A DNA stretch of 64,000 nucleotides from Limnobacter olei (GCF_029087225.1 NZ_JARFJD010000002.1:124001-188000); one strand, 5' to 3'; shown: positions 45,394 to 55,892, numbered from the stretch's first letter. Notes: generated from the letters alone by a model not told the origin. Program-made: numbers and translations.

Positions 45394-46449
45394 ATGCTGA
45401 CTCCTTTTGTGACTGCTCAACGAATCTTAACAAGCTTTGCCTCCATTCTAATCAGCACAGCCCTGTGCACTCAAGCCGTGCAAGCCCAAGATGCCCAGAA
45501 GGTCAACTTCGCCGAGCACAAAAATGCCGCGGCCTTGGCAGAGCGCCTGCAAGCCAAAGAAGGAATACCTGCAACAACGACGCTGGAACTGTTGAAACAG
45601 GCTGAGCTGTTACCACAAGTGGTCAAGGCAGTAAAACCACCCAAAACCAAGAGTGTTCGTAACTGGGATACTTACCGAAGCCGTTTTGTAGAACCCTACC
45701 GCATTCGCAAAGGTGTGGAATTTTGGGATGCCAACCTGGGCACCTTGAAAGAAGCCGAGGCCAAATACGGTATTCCGCAAGAAGTCATCGTGGCCATTAT
45801 TGGCGTGGAAACAATTTACGGACAACACATCGGCAATTACCGGGTGCTTGACTCCCTGGCGACACTGGCTTTCGCCTACCCCGAGGGTCAACGTGACCGC
45901 TCGGAGTTTTTTTTAAGCGAACTTGAGGCATTCATCGCCCTTTGCAACAAAACCCACCTGGACGCGCTTGAGGTCAAAGGTTCGTATGCTGGCGCAATTG
46001 GCTTGGGTCAGTTCATGCCAAGTTCATGGACCGCTTTCGCAGTGGACGGTGACGCCGACGGCGTGGTCGACTTGTTTCACAGCCGCCGCGATGCAATTTT
46101 CAGCGTGGCCAATTTTCTGAAAGTGCATGGTTGGGAAAGCGGGAAAGCCACCCGGGTACTGGTGGATATTGAACATGCCGACAATTTGCAAGAACTGCTG
46201 GCACCGGACATTGTGCCCACCTTTACGCCAGCGGTGATGCAACAAAAAGGCGTGAAATTAAATGGTGAAACATTGCCCGAGGAAAAACTGGCACTGATTG
46301 AACTGGTGCGAGGTGAAGCCGAGCCTGCATTCGTGGCAGGCGGGCAAAACTTCTACGTGGTGACCCGTTACAACCGCAGTTCTTTCTATGCCAACGCCGT
46401 GCTTGAACTCAGCGAGGCATTGAAACTGAGAAGGGACATGCTGAATTGA
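45394..46449 (+). CDS. mltB: Membrane-bound lytic murein transglycosylase B-like
   Basis: Cleaves the glycan strand of peptidoglycan with formation of 1,6-anhydro ends. The 351-residue product from ATG 45394 has a signal peptide (A-V-Q-A cleavage near residue 31) without a lipobox cysteine at the right place, so periplasmic rather than lipid-anchored. The catalytic Glu139 lies in I-G-V-E-T-I-Y-G; Y-A-G-A-I-G-L-G-Q-F-M-P-S-S-W follows. An earlier GTG at 45316 is possible but adds a non-signal extension. Confidence 0.9.
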   Translation: MLTPFVTAQRILTSFASILISTALCTQAVQAQDAQKVNFAEHKNAAALAERLQAKEGIPATTTLELLKQAELLPQVVKAVKPPKTKSVRNWDTYRSRFVEPYRIRKGVEFWDANLGTLKEAEAKYGIPQEVIVAIIGVETIYGQHIGNYRVLDSLATLAFAYPEGQRDRSEFFLSELEAFIALCNKTHLDALEVKGSYAGAIGLGQFMPSSWTAFAVDGDADGVVDLFHSRRDAIFSVANFLKVHGWESGKATRVLVDIEHADNLQELLAPDIVPTFTPAVMQQKGVKLNGETLPEEKLALIELVRGEAEPAFVAGGQNFYVVTRYNRSSFYANAVLELSEALKLRRDMLN

Positions 46450-46457
46450 GTGCTTTG

Positions 46458-47360
46458 TCAGGCAGGAAACACCCCTGTGGACAGGTAACGATCACCACGG
46501 TCGCATACGATAAAAACAATGGTTGCGTTTTCAACTTCTTCCGCAATTTTCAGGGCAATATGCGCCGCACCAGCCGCTGAAATGCCACAGAAGATACCTT
46601 CTTCGGCTGCCATTTTTCGTGCCATTTCCTCAGCTTCAAGCTGGGTGACTTGAACCACTCGGTCTACACCGGCGGGTTTATAAATTTTGGGCAAGTATTC
46701 TTTCGGCCATTTGCGAATGCCCGGAATTTGCGAACCCTCGCTGGGTTCAGCCCCAATAATTTGAATATTGGGGTTTTGGCTTTTCAGGTAACGCGAAACA
46801 CCCATAATCGAACCGGTGGTGCCCATGGCGCTTACAAAGTGAGTCACTTGGCCAGCTGTATCGCGCCAAATTTCAGGGCCAGTGGTTTCAAAGTGGGCAA
46901 GTGGGTTGTCTTCGTTGGCGAACTGGTCAAGAATCACGCCCTTGCCCTGATCACGCATTTGCTCGGCCAGGTCTCGTGCGTACTCCATGCCCCCTTTCTG
47001 CGGGGTCAAAATGATTTCGGCGCCAAAGGCACGCATGGTTTGCCGACGTTCAATGCTCAGGTGCTCAGGCATGATCAGCACCATGCGGTAACCGCGAATG
47101 GCGGCTGCCATGGCCAAGGCAATGCCAGTGTTGCCCGAAGTGGCCTCAATCAGCGTATCGCCCGGTTTGATGGTTCCGCGCGCTTCAGCACGCTTGATCA
47201 TGGAGATCGCGGGGCGATCCTTGACAGAACCAGCCGGGTTATTGCCCTCTAATTTACCGAGAATCACGTTGCCACGATCGGCGTTGGCCTTGCCAGGCAA
47301 GCGTTGCAACTGCACCAGAGGGGTGTTGCCAATGGTGTCTTCAATGGTGAGGTATTTCAC
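46458..47360 (-). CDS. cysM: Cysteine synthase B
   Basis: PLP enzyme making cysteine (or S-sulfocysteine) from O-acetylserine. The 300-residue protein carries PLP lysine K47 in G-S-V-K-D-R-P, the phosphate loop T-S-G-N-T-G and the C-terminal substrate-binding G-I-S-A-A-G segment. CysM rather than CysK is supported by the N-terminal T-I-E-D-T-I-G-N-T-P-L and length. GTG start at 47360. Convergent with mltB (8 bases apart). Confidence 0.93.
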   Translation of the reverse strand: MKYLTIEDTIGNTPLVQLQRLPGKANADRGNVILGKLEGNNPAGSVKDRPAISMIKRAEARGTIKPGDTLIEATSGNTGIALAMAAAIRGYRMVLIMPEHLSIERRQTMRAFGAEIILTPQKGGMEYARDLAEQMRDQGKGVILDQFANEDNPLAHFETTGPEIWRDTAGQVTHFVSAMGTTGSIMGVSRYLKSQNPNIQIIGAEPSEGSQIPGIRKWPKEYLPKIYKPAGVDRVVQVTQLEAEEMARKMAAEEGIFCGISAAGAAHIALKIAEEVENATIVFIVCDRGDRYLSTGVFPA

Positions 47361-47401
47361 AGCCGGATCACTTTCAACAAAGGTAATCCGGCTATTTTAG
47401 C

Positions 47402-48847
47402 TTAATGTGGGTGCACAACACCGTCACGCAGCGCTGGCCTGTGTTCGATCCATTGTGGCAACAGTGAAGCAATGATCATCGTGAACAAACCCAACACCAT
47501 GCCCAACAGCTGGGGCGGCCAAATTTCACTGGGGAAGAAGTTTTTGGCGATCAACCAACTGCTCACACCCACCACAATCGATGCCACTGCACCCTGCGAG
47601 GTAGCCTTTGACCAGTACAGACCAAACACCAATGGCACAAATGCAGCAGCCAGGGTAATTTCATAGGCGCTTTCCACCATCTCGAAAATTGAGGATTCAC
47701 TGTTAATGGCGAACGCCACGACGATGATGGTGAACACGAAAACCGAAATACGCATGGTCAGCAACAGCTCTTTGTCATCCATTTTGGGATAGATGTTCTT
47801 GACAATATTTTCTGCGAACGACACGGAGGGTGCCAGCAAAGTCGCGCTGGACGTACTCATGATCGCAGAGATCAGAGCACCGAAAAATACGATTTGAGCA
47901 AAGACAGGCGTGTGCATCAACACCAGGTTGGGCAACACCATTTGGGAATCCTCGGACACCATGGCTTCAAATGTGGCGGGGTCGATCATGATCGCACCGT
48001 AGGCCAAAAACACCGGAATAAATGCGAAGAAGAAGTACATGGAGCCACCCAGTACAGCACCCCGCACCGCAGTTTTCTCGTCTTTGGCGGAGCTGATGCG
48101 CTGGAAAATATCCTGCTGGGGAATGGAGCCAAAAGCCATGGTCAGGAATGCGCCGACGAACGGCACCCACAGCACATAACTGAACTCTTCGGGGAAGAAC
48201 TGCAATTTGCCCGCGGCCTCGGCATGATCAACCACGGTACCCACACCACCGGCCAAATCGGCGACGATCCACATGATGTAAACCAAGCCAGCCGCAATGA
48301 CCACCATCTGGATGAAGTCGAGGATCGCCACTGACAACATGCCACCGAAGAGCGTGTAGATCAGCACCACACTGGCGCCAATCACCATGCCCCATTCTTG
48401 GGAAACCGCACCATCGGTGAGCACGTTGAAGATCAAACCCAGTGCACTGATTTGCGCTGCAACCCAACCCAGATAGGACACCACGATGCACGCACTGCAG
48501 AAAATCTCGACTGCCCGGTTGTATCGCACACGGTAATAGTCGCCCAAGGTGAGCAAATTCAAGCGATAAATTTTGGGGGCAATGAACAGACCTGCCAGAA
48601 TCAGGCACATGGATGCACCAAACGGGTCCGCCACGATGCCACCCAGGCCCTCTTCCACAAACGTCGAGGAAATGCCCAGCACGGTTTCCGAGCCAAACCA
48701 GGTGGCAAACACCGTGGCGGTTACAATCGGCAGGGAAAGATGTCGGCCAGCCACGGCATAATCCGCCGCGCTACTTACATTTCGGGCCACATAAAGGCCA
48801 ATGAGTACAGAAACCAGCAAATACGCTACTACGGAGGCAAGCAACAT
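47402..48847 (-). CDS. Sodium:solute symporter (SSS) family protein
   Basis: A 481-residue membrane protein with about 13 helices. The core segment A-A-D-Y-A-V-A-G-R-H-L and the T-A-T-V-F-A-T-W-F-G-S-E region match the SSS family (PanF/PutP-like). Substrate not determinable. Upstream ribosome site is weak. It lies 41 bases before cysM and could be co-transcribed with it. Confidence 0.88.
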   Translation of the reverse strand: MLLASVVAYLLVSVLIGLYVARNVSSAADYAVAGRHLSLPIVTATVFATWFGSETVLGISSTFVEEGLGGIVADPFGASMCLILAGLFIAPKIYRLNLLTLGDYYRVRYNRAVEIFCSACIVVSYLGWVAAQISALGLIFNVLTDGAVSQEWGMVIGASVVLIYTLFGGMLSVAILDFIQMVVIAAGLVYIMWIVADLAGGVGTVVDHAEAAGKLQFFPEEFSYVLWVPFVGAFLTMAFGSIPQQDIFQRISSAKDEKTAVRGAVLGGSMYFFFAFIPVFLAYGAIMIDPATFEAMVSEDSQMVLPNLVLMHTPVFAQIVFFGALISAIMSTSSATLLAPSVSFAENIVKNIYPKMDDKELLLTMRISVFVFTIIVVAFAINSESSIFEMVESAYEITLAAAFVPLVFGLYWSKATSQGAVASIVVGVSSWLIAKNFFPSEIWPPQLLGMVLGLFTMIIASLLPQWIEHRPALRDGVVHPH

Positions 48848-48908
48848 CTTGAAAACCCACCAGAAATAAAAAATGATTTCGGATTATAGGCAAGAAACAT
48901 GCGCACTG

Positions 48909-50504
48909 CTAGAACAGACCTTTTGGACCGGAATAGCCGATTAAAAATGGCCAAAGCAAATCGAGCGCGACCACTCCGAAAAGCACAGCCAACATCAATA
49001 CCATCCAGAACAATGCCCGGTTCAAACGCTTTTGCTGCTTCACCAATTGTTCGATTTGATCGTCAACCCGCCCATTCGAATGCGTCAGGGTTTGGTGCAA
49101 CAAACGCGGCAAGGCAGGCAGAATTTGTGACCACTGCGCAGCTTCCCATTGCAGGCTGGACTGAAAACCTTTCAAACCGATTTGCTGGTGCATCCAGTTC
49201 TCGAGGTACGGCTTTGCAGTTTTCCAAAGATCAAGATCCGGATCGAGTTGACGCCCCAGCCCCTCGACGTTCAGCAAGGTTTTTTGCAACAGCACCAGTT
49301 GGGGTTGAATTTCCACGTTGAAACGGCGAGAGGTTTGAAACAGACGCATCAAGGCCTGCCCCAAGGAGATTTCTTTCAGGGGTTTGCCGAAGAAAGGTTC
49401 AATACAGGCTCGAATCGCCGACTCAAGTTCGTCGATTCGGGTGCCCTTGGGCACCCAACCGGATTGCACGTGTAACTCGGCCACACGTTTGTAGTCCTGC
49501 CGGAAAAACGCAAGGAAGTTTTGGGCCAGGTATTGCTTATCCACATCGCTGAGCGTACCGACAATACCGAAATCAAGCGCGATGTAACGACCGAAATCCT
49601 CAGGTTGATCCCCCACATAAATGTTACCGGGGTGCATGTCTGCATGGAAAAAACCATCGCGAAACACCTGGGTGAAGAAAATTTCAACCCCCTCGCGGGA
49701 CAGTTTTTTCAAATCAATGTTGTTCTCGCGCAGCCGCTCGATTTGCGAAATTGGAATGCCGTGCATTCGCTCCATGGTGATCACGGTGCTACAGCAATAG
49801 TCCCAATACATCTCAGGCACGCGAAGCAGGTGCCCGCTACCCGAGGTGGACGAGAAATTACGGCGCAACTGCGAGGCATTGGCCGCTTCGCGCATTAAAT
49901 CCAGTTCATCGTGCAAGTATTTGTTGAACTCGGCCACCACTTCCCGAGGCTTGAGGCGTTTGCCATCGGATGAAATTTTTTCAACCCAGCGGGCCGCGGT
50001 TTTCATCAAGGCCAAGTCTTTGTCAATCACCTCGATCATACCGGGGCGCAGCACTTTCACCGCGACCTTTTTACCCTCATGCGCACCCGCCCTGATCACA
50101 GCAAAGTGAACCTGGGCGATCGAGGCACTGGCCACCGGGATATTCTGGAAATCCAGAAACATGTCGTCAATTTGACGTCCCAAGCTGGCTTCAATCAATT
50201 CACGGGCTTTCTCAGAGGAAAACGCAGGTACCTGATCCTGCAATTTGGCCAACTCGTCGGCCACGTCCTCGGGCAACAAATCGCGCCGGGTTGATAGCAG
50301 TTGGCCAAACTTCACAAACAACGGGCCCAAGTCTTCCAGTGCACGCCGCATGCGTTCGCCACGCGGAGCCTGCACATGAGAGCGGGAAGAAATCAAGGTG
50401 AGAAACCACTTTGCAAAGCCGTTATTGATTGAATCGGCTGCAATCAGAAACAGGCCATACTTTCGGGCCACCAAAGCGATGCGTGCCAGACGGCGAAACT
50501 TCAT
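48909..50504 (-). CDS. ubiB: UbiB, ubiquinone biosynthesis kinase-like protein
   Basis: A 531-residue member of the ABC1/ADCK/UbiB atypical kinase family required for ubiquinone synthesis. The KxGQ motif (F-V-K-F-G-Q, about residues 63-68), A-S-I-A-Q-V-H, and D-F-G-I-V-G catalytic segment are present. Two C-terminal membrane helices (about 485-525) anchor it. The start overlaps the ubiJ stop (ATGA, 50501-50504). Confidence 0.96.
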   Translation of the reverse strand: MKFRRLARIALVARKYGLFLIAADSINNGFAKWFLTLISSRSHVQAPRGERMRRALEDLGPLFVKFGQLLSTRRDLLPEDVADELAKLQDQVPAFSSEKARELIEASLGRQIDDMFLDFQNIPVASASIAQVHFAVIRAGAHEGKKVAVKVLRPGMIEVIDKDLALMKTAARWVEKISSDGKRLKPREVVAEFNKYLHDELDLMREAANASQLRRNFSSTSGSGHLLRVPEMYWDYCCSTVITMERMHGIPISQIERLRENNIDLKKLSREGVEIFFTQVFRDGFFHADMHPGNIYVGDQPEDFGRYIALDFGIVGTLSDVDKQYLAQNFLAFFRQDYKRVAELHVQSGWVPKGTRIDELESAIRACIEPFFGKPLKEISLGQALMRLFQTSRRFNVEIQPQLVLLQKTLLNVEGLGRQLDPDLDLWKTAKPYLENWMHQQIGLKGFQSSLQWEAAQWSQILPALPRLLHQTLTHSNGRVDDQIEQLVKQQKRLNRALFWMVLMLAVLFGVVALDLLWPFLIGYSGPKGLF

Positions 50505-51229
50505 TTGGGTGCACCCGGTGTTTGATCAGGCCTGAGAGGGTCGAGTTTCGCCAAACGCTTTTCGAGACGAGCCAACTCGTCACGAAGTTGATTGACTTCA
50601 TCACGAAACGCATCAAACTCGGATGCCGTGGGCGCCATGGCTTTTTCATGCACCACATACTCTCGCAAGTTGCTTTTGAAACGCTGCACCACATCACGTG
50701 CATTGGTGCCCAAAGCAGACAGGGTATTCATGACCCAAACGGCCTGTGCATCGCCTACTACCCTCGCCAGGTCACGCTCAGGATCCCAGCTCAAGTCGTT
50801 AATGACAGTGGACACGGTTTGAGCAAAATCCATGTCGCCTTCAATGGCGGCTTTTCTCGACATGCTGTTTGGATTGCTGACCGAACCAATCAAATCAGCC
50901 CATTGCATGGAAATGGAGGTGTCAGCCGGTGCCAACACACCGTTGATTGGCAAACTGGCCTGAAAGTATCCCTGGTCACTCACACGCAACCGGAGCTGCA
51001 TGGGCGAAATGCCAAGCACCAGCACTTTTCCCGCCTCTTTTTGCAATTTGGTCTTGCTGCTACGCTGCTGATCCAGCAAATGGTTCAGCACCAGACACAC
51101 CATCTGAGTCACCGTGTTTGACATCAAACTCAAGGGCGCTGAGAACAATTGACCCGCTGCACCTTTGGATGAACCAGAGGAAAGCAGTTTGGAGGCAAAT
51201 TGAAAGAACAAGACGGGGGGACTGGCCAA
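50501..51229 (-). CDS. ubiJ: UbiJ, SCP2-domain ubiquinone biosynthesis accessory protein
   Basis: A 242-residue protein with an N-terminal SCP2 lipid-binding domain (about residues 30-125) and a C-terminal predicted coiled coil ([12 protein letters not shown], about 212-228), as in UbiJ, which holds hydrophobic Ub intermediates for the Ubi complex. TTG start at 51229 with GGAAG upstream. Gene order with ubiB and ubiE supports the call. Confidence 0.9.
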   Translation of the reverse strand: MASPPVLFFQFASKLLSSGSSKGAAGQLFSAPLSLMSNTVTQMVCLVLNHLLDQQRSSKTKLQKEAGKVLVLGISPMQLRLRVSDQGYFQASLPINGVLAPADTSISMQWADLIGSVSNPNSMSRKAAIEGDMDFAQTVSTVINDLSWDPERDLARVVGDAQAVWVMNTLSALGTNARDVVQRFKSNLREYVVHEKAMAPTASEFDAFRDEVNQLRDELARLEKRLAKLDPLRPDQTPGAPK

Positions 51230-51307
51230 GACACACTTCCAAACAATAAAAATTTGTTTGAGTGTAACCCAGCCGGGCAGGCCAAGCCCGGCGGGTCAGT
51301 TCAAAAA

Positions 51308-52321
51308 TTACAGATTGTGAATACCAGACAGCACCCAGCCACCGCCGGACACGGGGCGGGACATGATCCACAGCTCGTTGATTTCCTGAGCAGCAGCGTC
51401 CTGCTCTTCCCGTAACATACCGGTGAACGCAACTGTCGCAATTTGCTCGTCCACATCCGTTTCAAAGCCAATCAACTGGGCATCCAGGGTAACCACGTCG
51501 GTTCGGTTGACCGCGTTGCCACGGGCTTCGATTTCAGCCTGAAGATGATCGACCACCTCGTCGCTGCAGTATTCGCGCAGACCTGCCACATCGCCTTTGT
51601 CAAAAACGCCTTGCATGGTCACAAAAAATTTCTTGGCACTGTTCACAAAATTCACTTCATCGAACCCGGCTGGCAGGTCTTTCACAGGTGTAGCCGCCGG
51701 CATCGGTGCATCAAAAGCAGACGCGTTGCCAAACTGGCCGAAACCTTGATCGTTGCGTGGTGCCCCCATGCCAGGGACAGGATCGTTGATTGGATTCGAA
51801 GGCGCACTGTAACGCGGTGTTTGTGGCGCCTCGCGATAACTGTTGTTGGGTGAACCTGCTGCGCCCGGCGCACTGTAGGCTGGACGCTGCTTTGTAGCCT
51901 GCTGGCCACGCAACATACGCACCAGGAACATCACCGCAAAAACCGCCAAACCAATCATCAGCAGGGTGCCGAGGAACTCAGCCATACCAGCGCCGAAACC
52001 CAGGTAACCAAACAAGGCTGCCAAGCCCAACCCTGCCGCCAGGCCACCCAAGGGGCCCAAAAAGCGGTTACGCGGCGCGGCCGCACCAGCGGTACCCGCA
52101 GTTGCGGGACTGGTCGCCTGCTGCTTGCTGGGGGCGGTGGAAGTGGTGCCAGACGGTGCAGTGGATGGTGATTTCTGGAATTGGGAAGGCGCAGAGCGGC
52201 CAAAACTGCCACCGCCACCCAAGCGCTTAGCCTCGGCATCGGTAGGCAAAGCACCCAAACTCAGAAAGGCTGCTACTACAGCCAAGACAGACAATCGAAC
52301 AGACCAAACACGGGTTTTCAA
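51308..52321 (-). CDS. Tim44-like domain protein, exported or membrane-bound
   Basis: A 337-residue protein from the TTG at 52321, chosen because GGAGG lies 8 bases upstream and a signal-like segment (L-S-V-L-A-V-V-A-A-F-L-S-L) follows, ending D-A-E-A. A G-G-G-G-S-F-G-R segment and a Ser/Thr/Pro/Ala-rich linker follow, then two hydrophobic helices (about 100-145), another low-complexity linker and a C-terminal Tim44-like domain (about 210-337). Family common between ubiE and ubiJ in beta-proteobacteria; function unclear. The earlier TTG at 52369 has no ribosome site. Confidence 0.87.
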   Translation of the reverse strand: MKTRVWSVRLSVLAVVAAFLSLGALPTDAEAKRLGGGGSFGRSAPSQFQKSPSTAPSGTTSTAPSKQQATSPATAGTAGAAAPRNRFLGPLGGLAAGLGLAALFGYLGFGAGMAEFLGTLLMIGLAVFAVMFLVRMLRGQQATKQRPAYSAPGAAGSPNNSYREAPQTPRYSAPSNPINDPVPGMGAPRNDQGFGQFGNASAFDAPMPAATPVKDLPAGFDEVNFVNSAKKFFVTMQGVFDKGDVAGLREYCSDEVVDHLQAEIEARGNAVNRTDVVTLDAQLIGFETDVDEQIATVAFTGMLREEQDAAAQEINELWIMSRPVSGGGWVLSGIHNL

Positions 52322-52371
52322 AGCAAAAGCCTCCAGAATATTAATTTTTCGCGTGTAGCCAGTAGACAAAC

Positions 52372-53112
52372 TCAGGCGAATTTGGTTCCTTGGTGCAGCG
52401 CGACCACACCCGCAGTGAAGTTGGTGTACTTCACCTGATCGAACCCACTTTCAAGCATGATGCTTTTCAGGGTTTCCTGATCCGGGTGCATGCGAATGCT
52501 CTCGGCCAAATACTGGTAGCTGGCACTGTCCTGAGCCACGATTTGACCAATTTTTGGCAACACCTGAAATGAATACAGATCATAGGCCGGGGCCAACAAG
52601 GGGTTCACCTTCGAGAATTCAAGCACCAGCACTTTGCCACCCGGCTTGATTACCCGGCGCATTTCGCTCAAGGCCACATCCTTGTGGGTCATATTGCGCA
52701 AACCAAACGCCACGGTCACCACATCAAAGTAATTGTCGGGAAATGGCAGCTTTTCAGCGTCGCACAGGGTCATTTTTGGCAAATACCCATGATCGATCAT
52801 GCGATTTCGGCCCACACGCAACATGCTTTCATTGATGTCGGTCAGCCACACTTCTCCGCTAGGACCCACTTTGTCCAGAAAGGCCTTGCTCAGATCGCCC
52901 GTACCACCCGCAATATCGAGCACTTTCATGCCGGGGCGAACACCCGCAGCACGCACTGTGCTTGCCTTCCAGAGGCGGTGCATACCACCCGACATCAGGT
53001 CGTTCATAATGTCGTATTTCGCCGCCACCGAGTCAAATACCTCAGCTACTTTCTTGGCTTTTTGATCCTCGGGAACCTTCTCAAAGCCGAAATCGGTAAT
53101 TTTATCGTTCAT
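52372..53112 (-). CDS. ubiE: UbiE, demethylmenaquinone/2-methoxy-6-polyprenylbenzoquinol methyltransferase
   Basis: A 246-residue SAM-dependent C-methyltransferase of ubiquinone synthesis. The ubiE/COQ5 signature Y-D-x-M-N-D-L-M-S-x-G-x-H-R-x-W (about residues 34-49) and motif [11 protein letters not shown] are intact. Followed after 50 bases by the Tim44-like gene. Confidence 0.97.
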   Translation of the reverse strand: MNDKITDFGFEKVPEDQKAKKVAEVFDSVAAKYDIMNDLMSGGMHRLWKASTVRAAGVRPGMKVLDIAGGTGDLSKAFLDKVGPSGEVWLTDINESMLRVGRNRMIDHGYLPKMTLCDAEKLPFPDNYFDVVTVAFGLRNMTHKDVALSEMRRVIKPGGKVLVLEFSKVNPLLAPAYDLYSFQVLPKIGQIVAQDSASYQYLAESIRMHPDQETLKSIMLESGFDQVKYTNFTAGVVALHQGTKFA

Positions 53113-53130
53113 GTTAATGTGTGGCGTTGA

Positions 53131-53556
53131 TTAATGGCTTGCGCAGGCGCCGCCCTTCTTCTGTTCAAAAGGAATATTTTCAGGCGCATTCGGTTCGCGG
53201 CTTGCGCCAGCTGCCTTCATGCGCTCTAGGTAGTCTTCCCACAAACCTTCCTGGTTCTCGCCCATCCACAGCAGGTATTGCCAGCTAAAAAGGCCTGAAT
53301 CATGGCCATCCGAGAAAAACGGCTTGATGGCATACATGCCCACGGGCTCCAGATTGTTGATGGTTACTTCTTTTTTACCCACTTGCAGAGTTTCCTGCCC
53401 GGGGCCATGACCTCGAACTTCTGCAGAAGGTGAATACACCCGCAACAGCTCGAATGGCAGGTTAAAACAGGCACCGGTGTCGAACTCGATCTCGAGTACC
53501 TTGGACTTTTGATGCACAACAATGCGTGTCGGGGTGGGGATATTGGTGGTTTCCAT
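53131..53556 (-). CDS. DUF971 domain protein
   Basis: A 141-residue protein of the DUF971 family (gamma-butyrobetaine-hydroxylase N-terminal-like), related to small domains near Fe-S/ubiquinone genes. Core segments L-E-I-E-F-D-T-G and L-P-F-E-L-L-R-V-Y-S-P-S-A-E-V-R-G-H are clear. C-terminal tail contains G-G-A-C-A-S-H. Eighteen bases upstream of ubiE, so probably one operon. Confidence 0.88.
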   Translation of the reverse strand: METTNIPTPTRIVVHQKSKVLEIEFDTGACFNLPFELLRVYSPSAEVRGHGPGQETLQVGKKEVTINNLEPVGMYAIKPFFSDGHDSGLFSWQYLLWMGENQEGLWEDYLERMKAAGASREPNAPENIPFEQKKGGACASH

Positions 53557-53659
53557 GCTGCTTGGGGTCTTTGGAATGCGTAATCCTTAAGTGTATCTCA
53601 TCAAGGCCAACAGCGGTTTACACCACGGCGCGGGATTAATTTGATGACGATTCATTCAA

Positions 53660-53693
53660 GTGTCATATTACTGTCATGGAAATCCACTACTTT
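53660..53693 (+). promoter_or_regulatory. PHO box and -10 of the phoBR operon
   Basis: GTGTCAT-ATTA-CTGTCAT (53660-53677) fits the PhoB consensus of two 7-bp direct repeats separated by four A/T bases, with the usual gap of 10-11 bases to a TACTTT -10 (53688-53693). This predicts autoregulation of phoB under phosphate limitation. Confidence 0.85.
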
Positions 53694-53740
53694 AGGTGGC
53701 ATTGCACACCATAAATATGCCAGAGAAGAGGAAAAACGAG

Positions 53741-54448
53741 ATGTCCAGCACCATCCTAGTTGTCGAAGATGAACCCGCGATTGCAGAACTGATTGCTGTC
53801 AACTTGAGTTTTGCTGGGCACAAAGTGCTGCGAGCCGCCGATGCGGACCAGGCAAAAACATTGATTACCGCGGAATTGCCTGATTTGGTGTTGCTGGACT
53901 GGATGTTACCCGGCAAAACCGGCATTCAGTTCGCGCATGAACTGCGTGGCCACGAGCGCACGCGCCATGTGCCAGTGATCATGCTGACTGCCCGCACTGA
54001 AGAACAAGACAAGGTAGACGGCCTGGAAGCTGGAGCAGACGATTACATCACCAAGCCCTTCTCGCCCAAGGAATTGCTGGCTCGAATCAAAGCCGTGCTG
54101 CGCCGCCGTGCGCCCCAGTTGACCGACGACATTGTTGAAGTACATGGTCTGAAACTAGACCCGGTGACGCATCGCATCATGGGCCATGACAAGATCATCG
54201 ACATGGGCCCCACTGAATTCCGCTTGCTGCACTTCTTCATGACCCACCCAGAGCGCGTACACAGCCGCACCCAGTTGCTGGACCAAGTTTGGGGGGACCA
54301 TGTTTTTGTTGAAGAACGTACCGTGGATGTGCACATTCGACGTTTGCGCCAGGCTTTGACCATTTCTGGCCATGACCGCCTGATTGAAACAGTTCGCGGT
54401 GCCGGCTACCGTTTTACTGCAACGCAAAATGAAGGTGCACTAAACTAA
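53741..54448 (+). CDS. phoB: Phosphate regulon response regulator PhoB
   Basis: A 235-residue OmpR/PhoB-type regulator from ATG 53741 (AGAGG upstream). Receiver domain residues 1-120 with phospho-acceptor D53, Thr in M-L-T-A-R and Lys in T-K-P-F; C-terminal winged helix (about 130-230) ends R-G-A-G-Y-R-F. A more upstream in-frame start (53696) lies too near the -10. Forms an operon with phoR, 40 bases downstream. Confidence 0.96.
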   Translation: MSSTILVVEDEPAIAELIAVNLSFAGHKVLRAADADQAKTLITAELPDLVLLDWMLPGKTGIQFAHELRGHERTRHVPVIMLTARTEEQDKVDGLEAGADDYITKPFSPKELLARIKAVLRRRAPQLTDDIVEVHGLKLDPVTHRIMGHDKIIDMGPTEFRLLHFFMTHPERVHSRTQLLDQVWGDHVFVEERTVDVHIRRLRQALTISGHDRLIETVRGAGYRFTATQNEGALN

Positions 54449-54488
54449 GGGCTCCCCTGGAAGGGATATTCCCCTAGAATACGCACCT

Positions 54489-55835
54489 ATGGCGTTCATC
54501 TTTTTTCGATTGATACTGTTGGCCATGGTGCTGGGTGCAGCCGCCATCGTGGGCCAAATGGTTGCTGGCCACCAAGGCGCAGTGGCGGGGTCTATTCTGG
54601 CCTCGCTGGTGGTGTATGCACTGCATGTGCGCTCGGGGCTGCGGATCATTGCGTGGCTGGATGATTTCAAGGTCGAGAATGTGCCTGATGTCTCAGGCTG
54701 GTGGGATGACCTGGCCGCAAAACTGTTTCGCTATTTGCGTTTACACCAGCGCCAACAACAAGCGCTGACCAATGCCCTGGTTTCATTTCGCACCGCTGCG
54801 CAAGCCCTGCCCGACGGCGTTGTCACGCTTGATTCGGAAGGCCACATTTCCTGGTGCAACGACACAGCCCAGGACCACCTGGGCTTGAAACTGGGCAGTG
54901 ACATCGGGCAACCATTGATTAACCTGGTTCGCAATCCGAACTTCTCCAAGTACATTCGCAGCCGCTCTTGGGAACAGCCCTTGATCATGACTGCGCCACG
55001 CAGCCGCAGCAAGGTTTTGTCGGTGCAATTGGTCAGCTATGGTGACCAGCAAATGCTGGTGCTTTCCCGAGATGTCACGCAGGTGGAAAAGCTTGAACGC
55101 ATGCGCCGCGACTTCATTGCCAATGTGTCGCATGAACTGAAAACCCCGCTGACGGTGTTAAGCGGTTTTCTGGAAACCTTCCGCGACCTTCCGTTGAGCA
55201 AGGAACAGCAAACCGAGTACCTGAATTTGATGTACACCCAGGCCAACCGCATGCAAAACCTGGTAGAAGACTTGCTGGCCTTGTCAGCGCTGGAGTCTTC
55301 GCCCAATGCAGGCGAAGGTGGCGAGCCAGTTGACTTGAGCGGAATTGCTCAAAAAACAGGCGATGAAGCACAGCAGCTCTCAGCAGGCAAACACCATATT
55401 TCTGTAGATGTGGAAAAAGGTCTCATTGGTTTTGGCAACTCGGCCGAAATTTTCAGTGCTTTCTCGAACATTGTGACCAATGCAGTGCGCTACACGCCCG
55501 AGAAGGGAAATATAACGATCACGCTGCGACGCGCAGAAAACGAAATTGGCAAAGCCTGTGCTGCTTTTATGGTACGCGACACCGGTATTGGCATTTCAGC
55601 AGAGCATATTCCGCGATTGACCGAGCGGTTTTACCGTGTAGACCGCAGCCGTTCCCGTGAAAGCGGTGGTACGGGATTGGGCCTTGCCATTGTGAAACAT
55701 GTGGTGCAACGCCACGATGGTGAACTGGACATTCAAAGCAGGCCGAATGCAGGCAGTACCTTCACCATTCTGATGCCGCTGGCGAAGGCTGGCGCGACTT
55801 CCAAGCCTGCGCTTGCTGAAGCGACGGTTGTTTGA
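54489..55835 (+). CDS. phoR: Phosphate regulon sensor histidine kinase PhoR
   Basis: A 448-residue kinase: two N-terminal membrane helices (about 5-25 and 32-48) with almost no periplasmic loop, PAS domain (about 100-195), HisKA with H215 in V-S-H-E-L-K-T-P, and HATPase with G-T-G-L-G-L-A. Short periplasmic part is the PhoR hallmark, as input comes through PhoU/Pst, which are not in the window. Confidence 0.95.
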   Translation: MAFIFFRLILLAMVLGAAAIVGQMVAGHQGAVAGSILASLVVYALHVRSGLRIIAWLDDFKVENVPDVSGWWDDLAAKLFRYLRLHQRQQQALTNALVSFRTAAQALPDGVVTLDSEGHISWCNDTAQDHLGLKLGSDIGQPLINLVRNPNFSKYIRSRSWEQPLIMTAPRSRSKVLSVQLVSYGDQQMLVLSRDVTQVEKLERMRRDFIANVSHELKTPLTVLSGFLETFRDLPLSKEQQTEYLNLMYTQANRMQNLVEDLLALSALESSPNAGEGGEPVDLSGIAQKTGDEAQQLSAGKHHISVDVEKGLIGFGNSAEIFSAFSNIVTNAVRYTPEKGNITITLRRAENEIGKACAAFMVRDTGIGISAEHIPRLTERFYRVDRSRSRESGGTGLGLAIVKHVVQRHDGELDIQSRPNAGSTFTILMPLAKAGATSKPALAEATVV

Positions 55836-55892
55836 GCGCTGCTAGGCACGATACTGGTTTCGCAGAGTTCGATTTGAATTTCAGCGTGGTGC

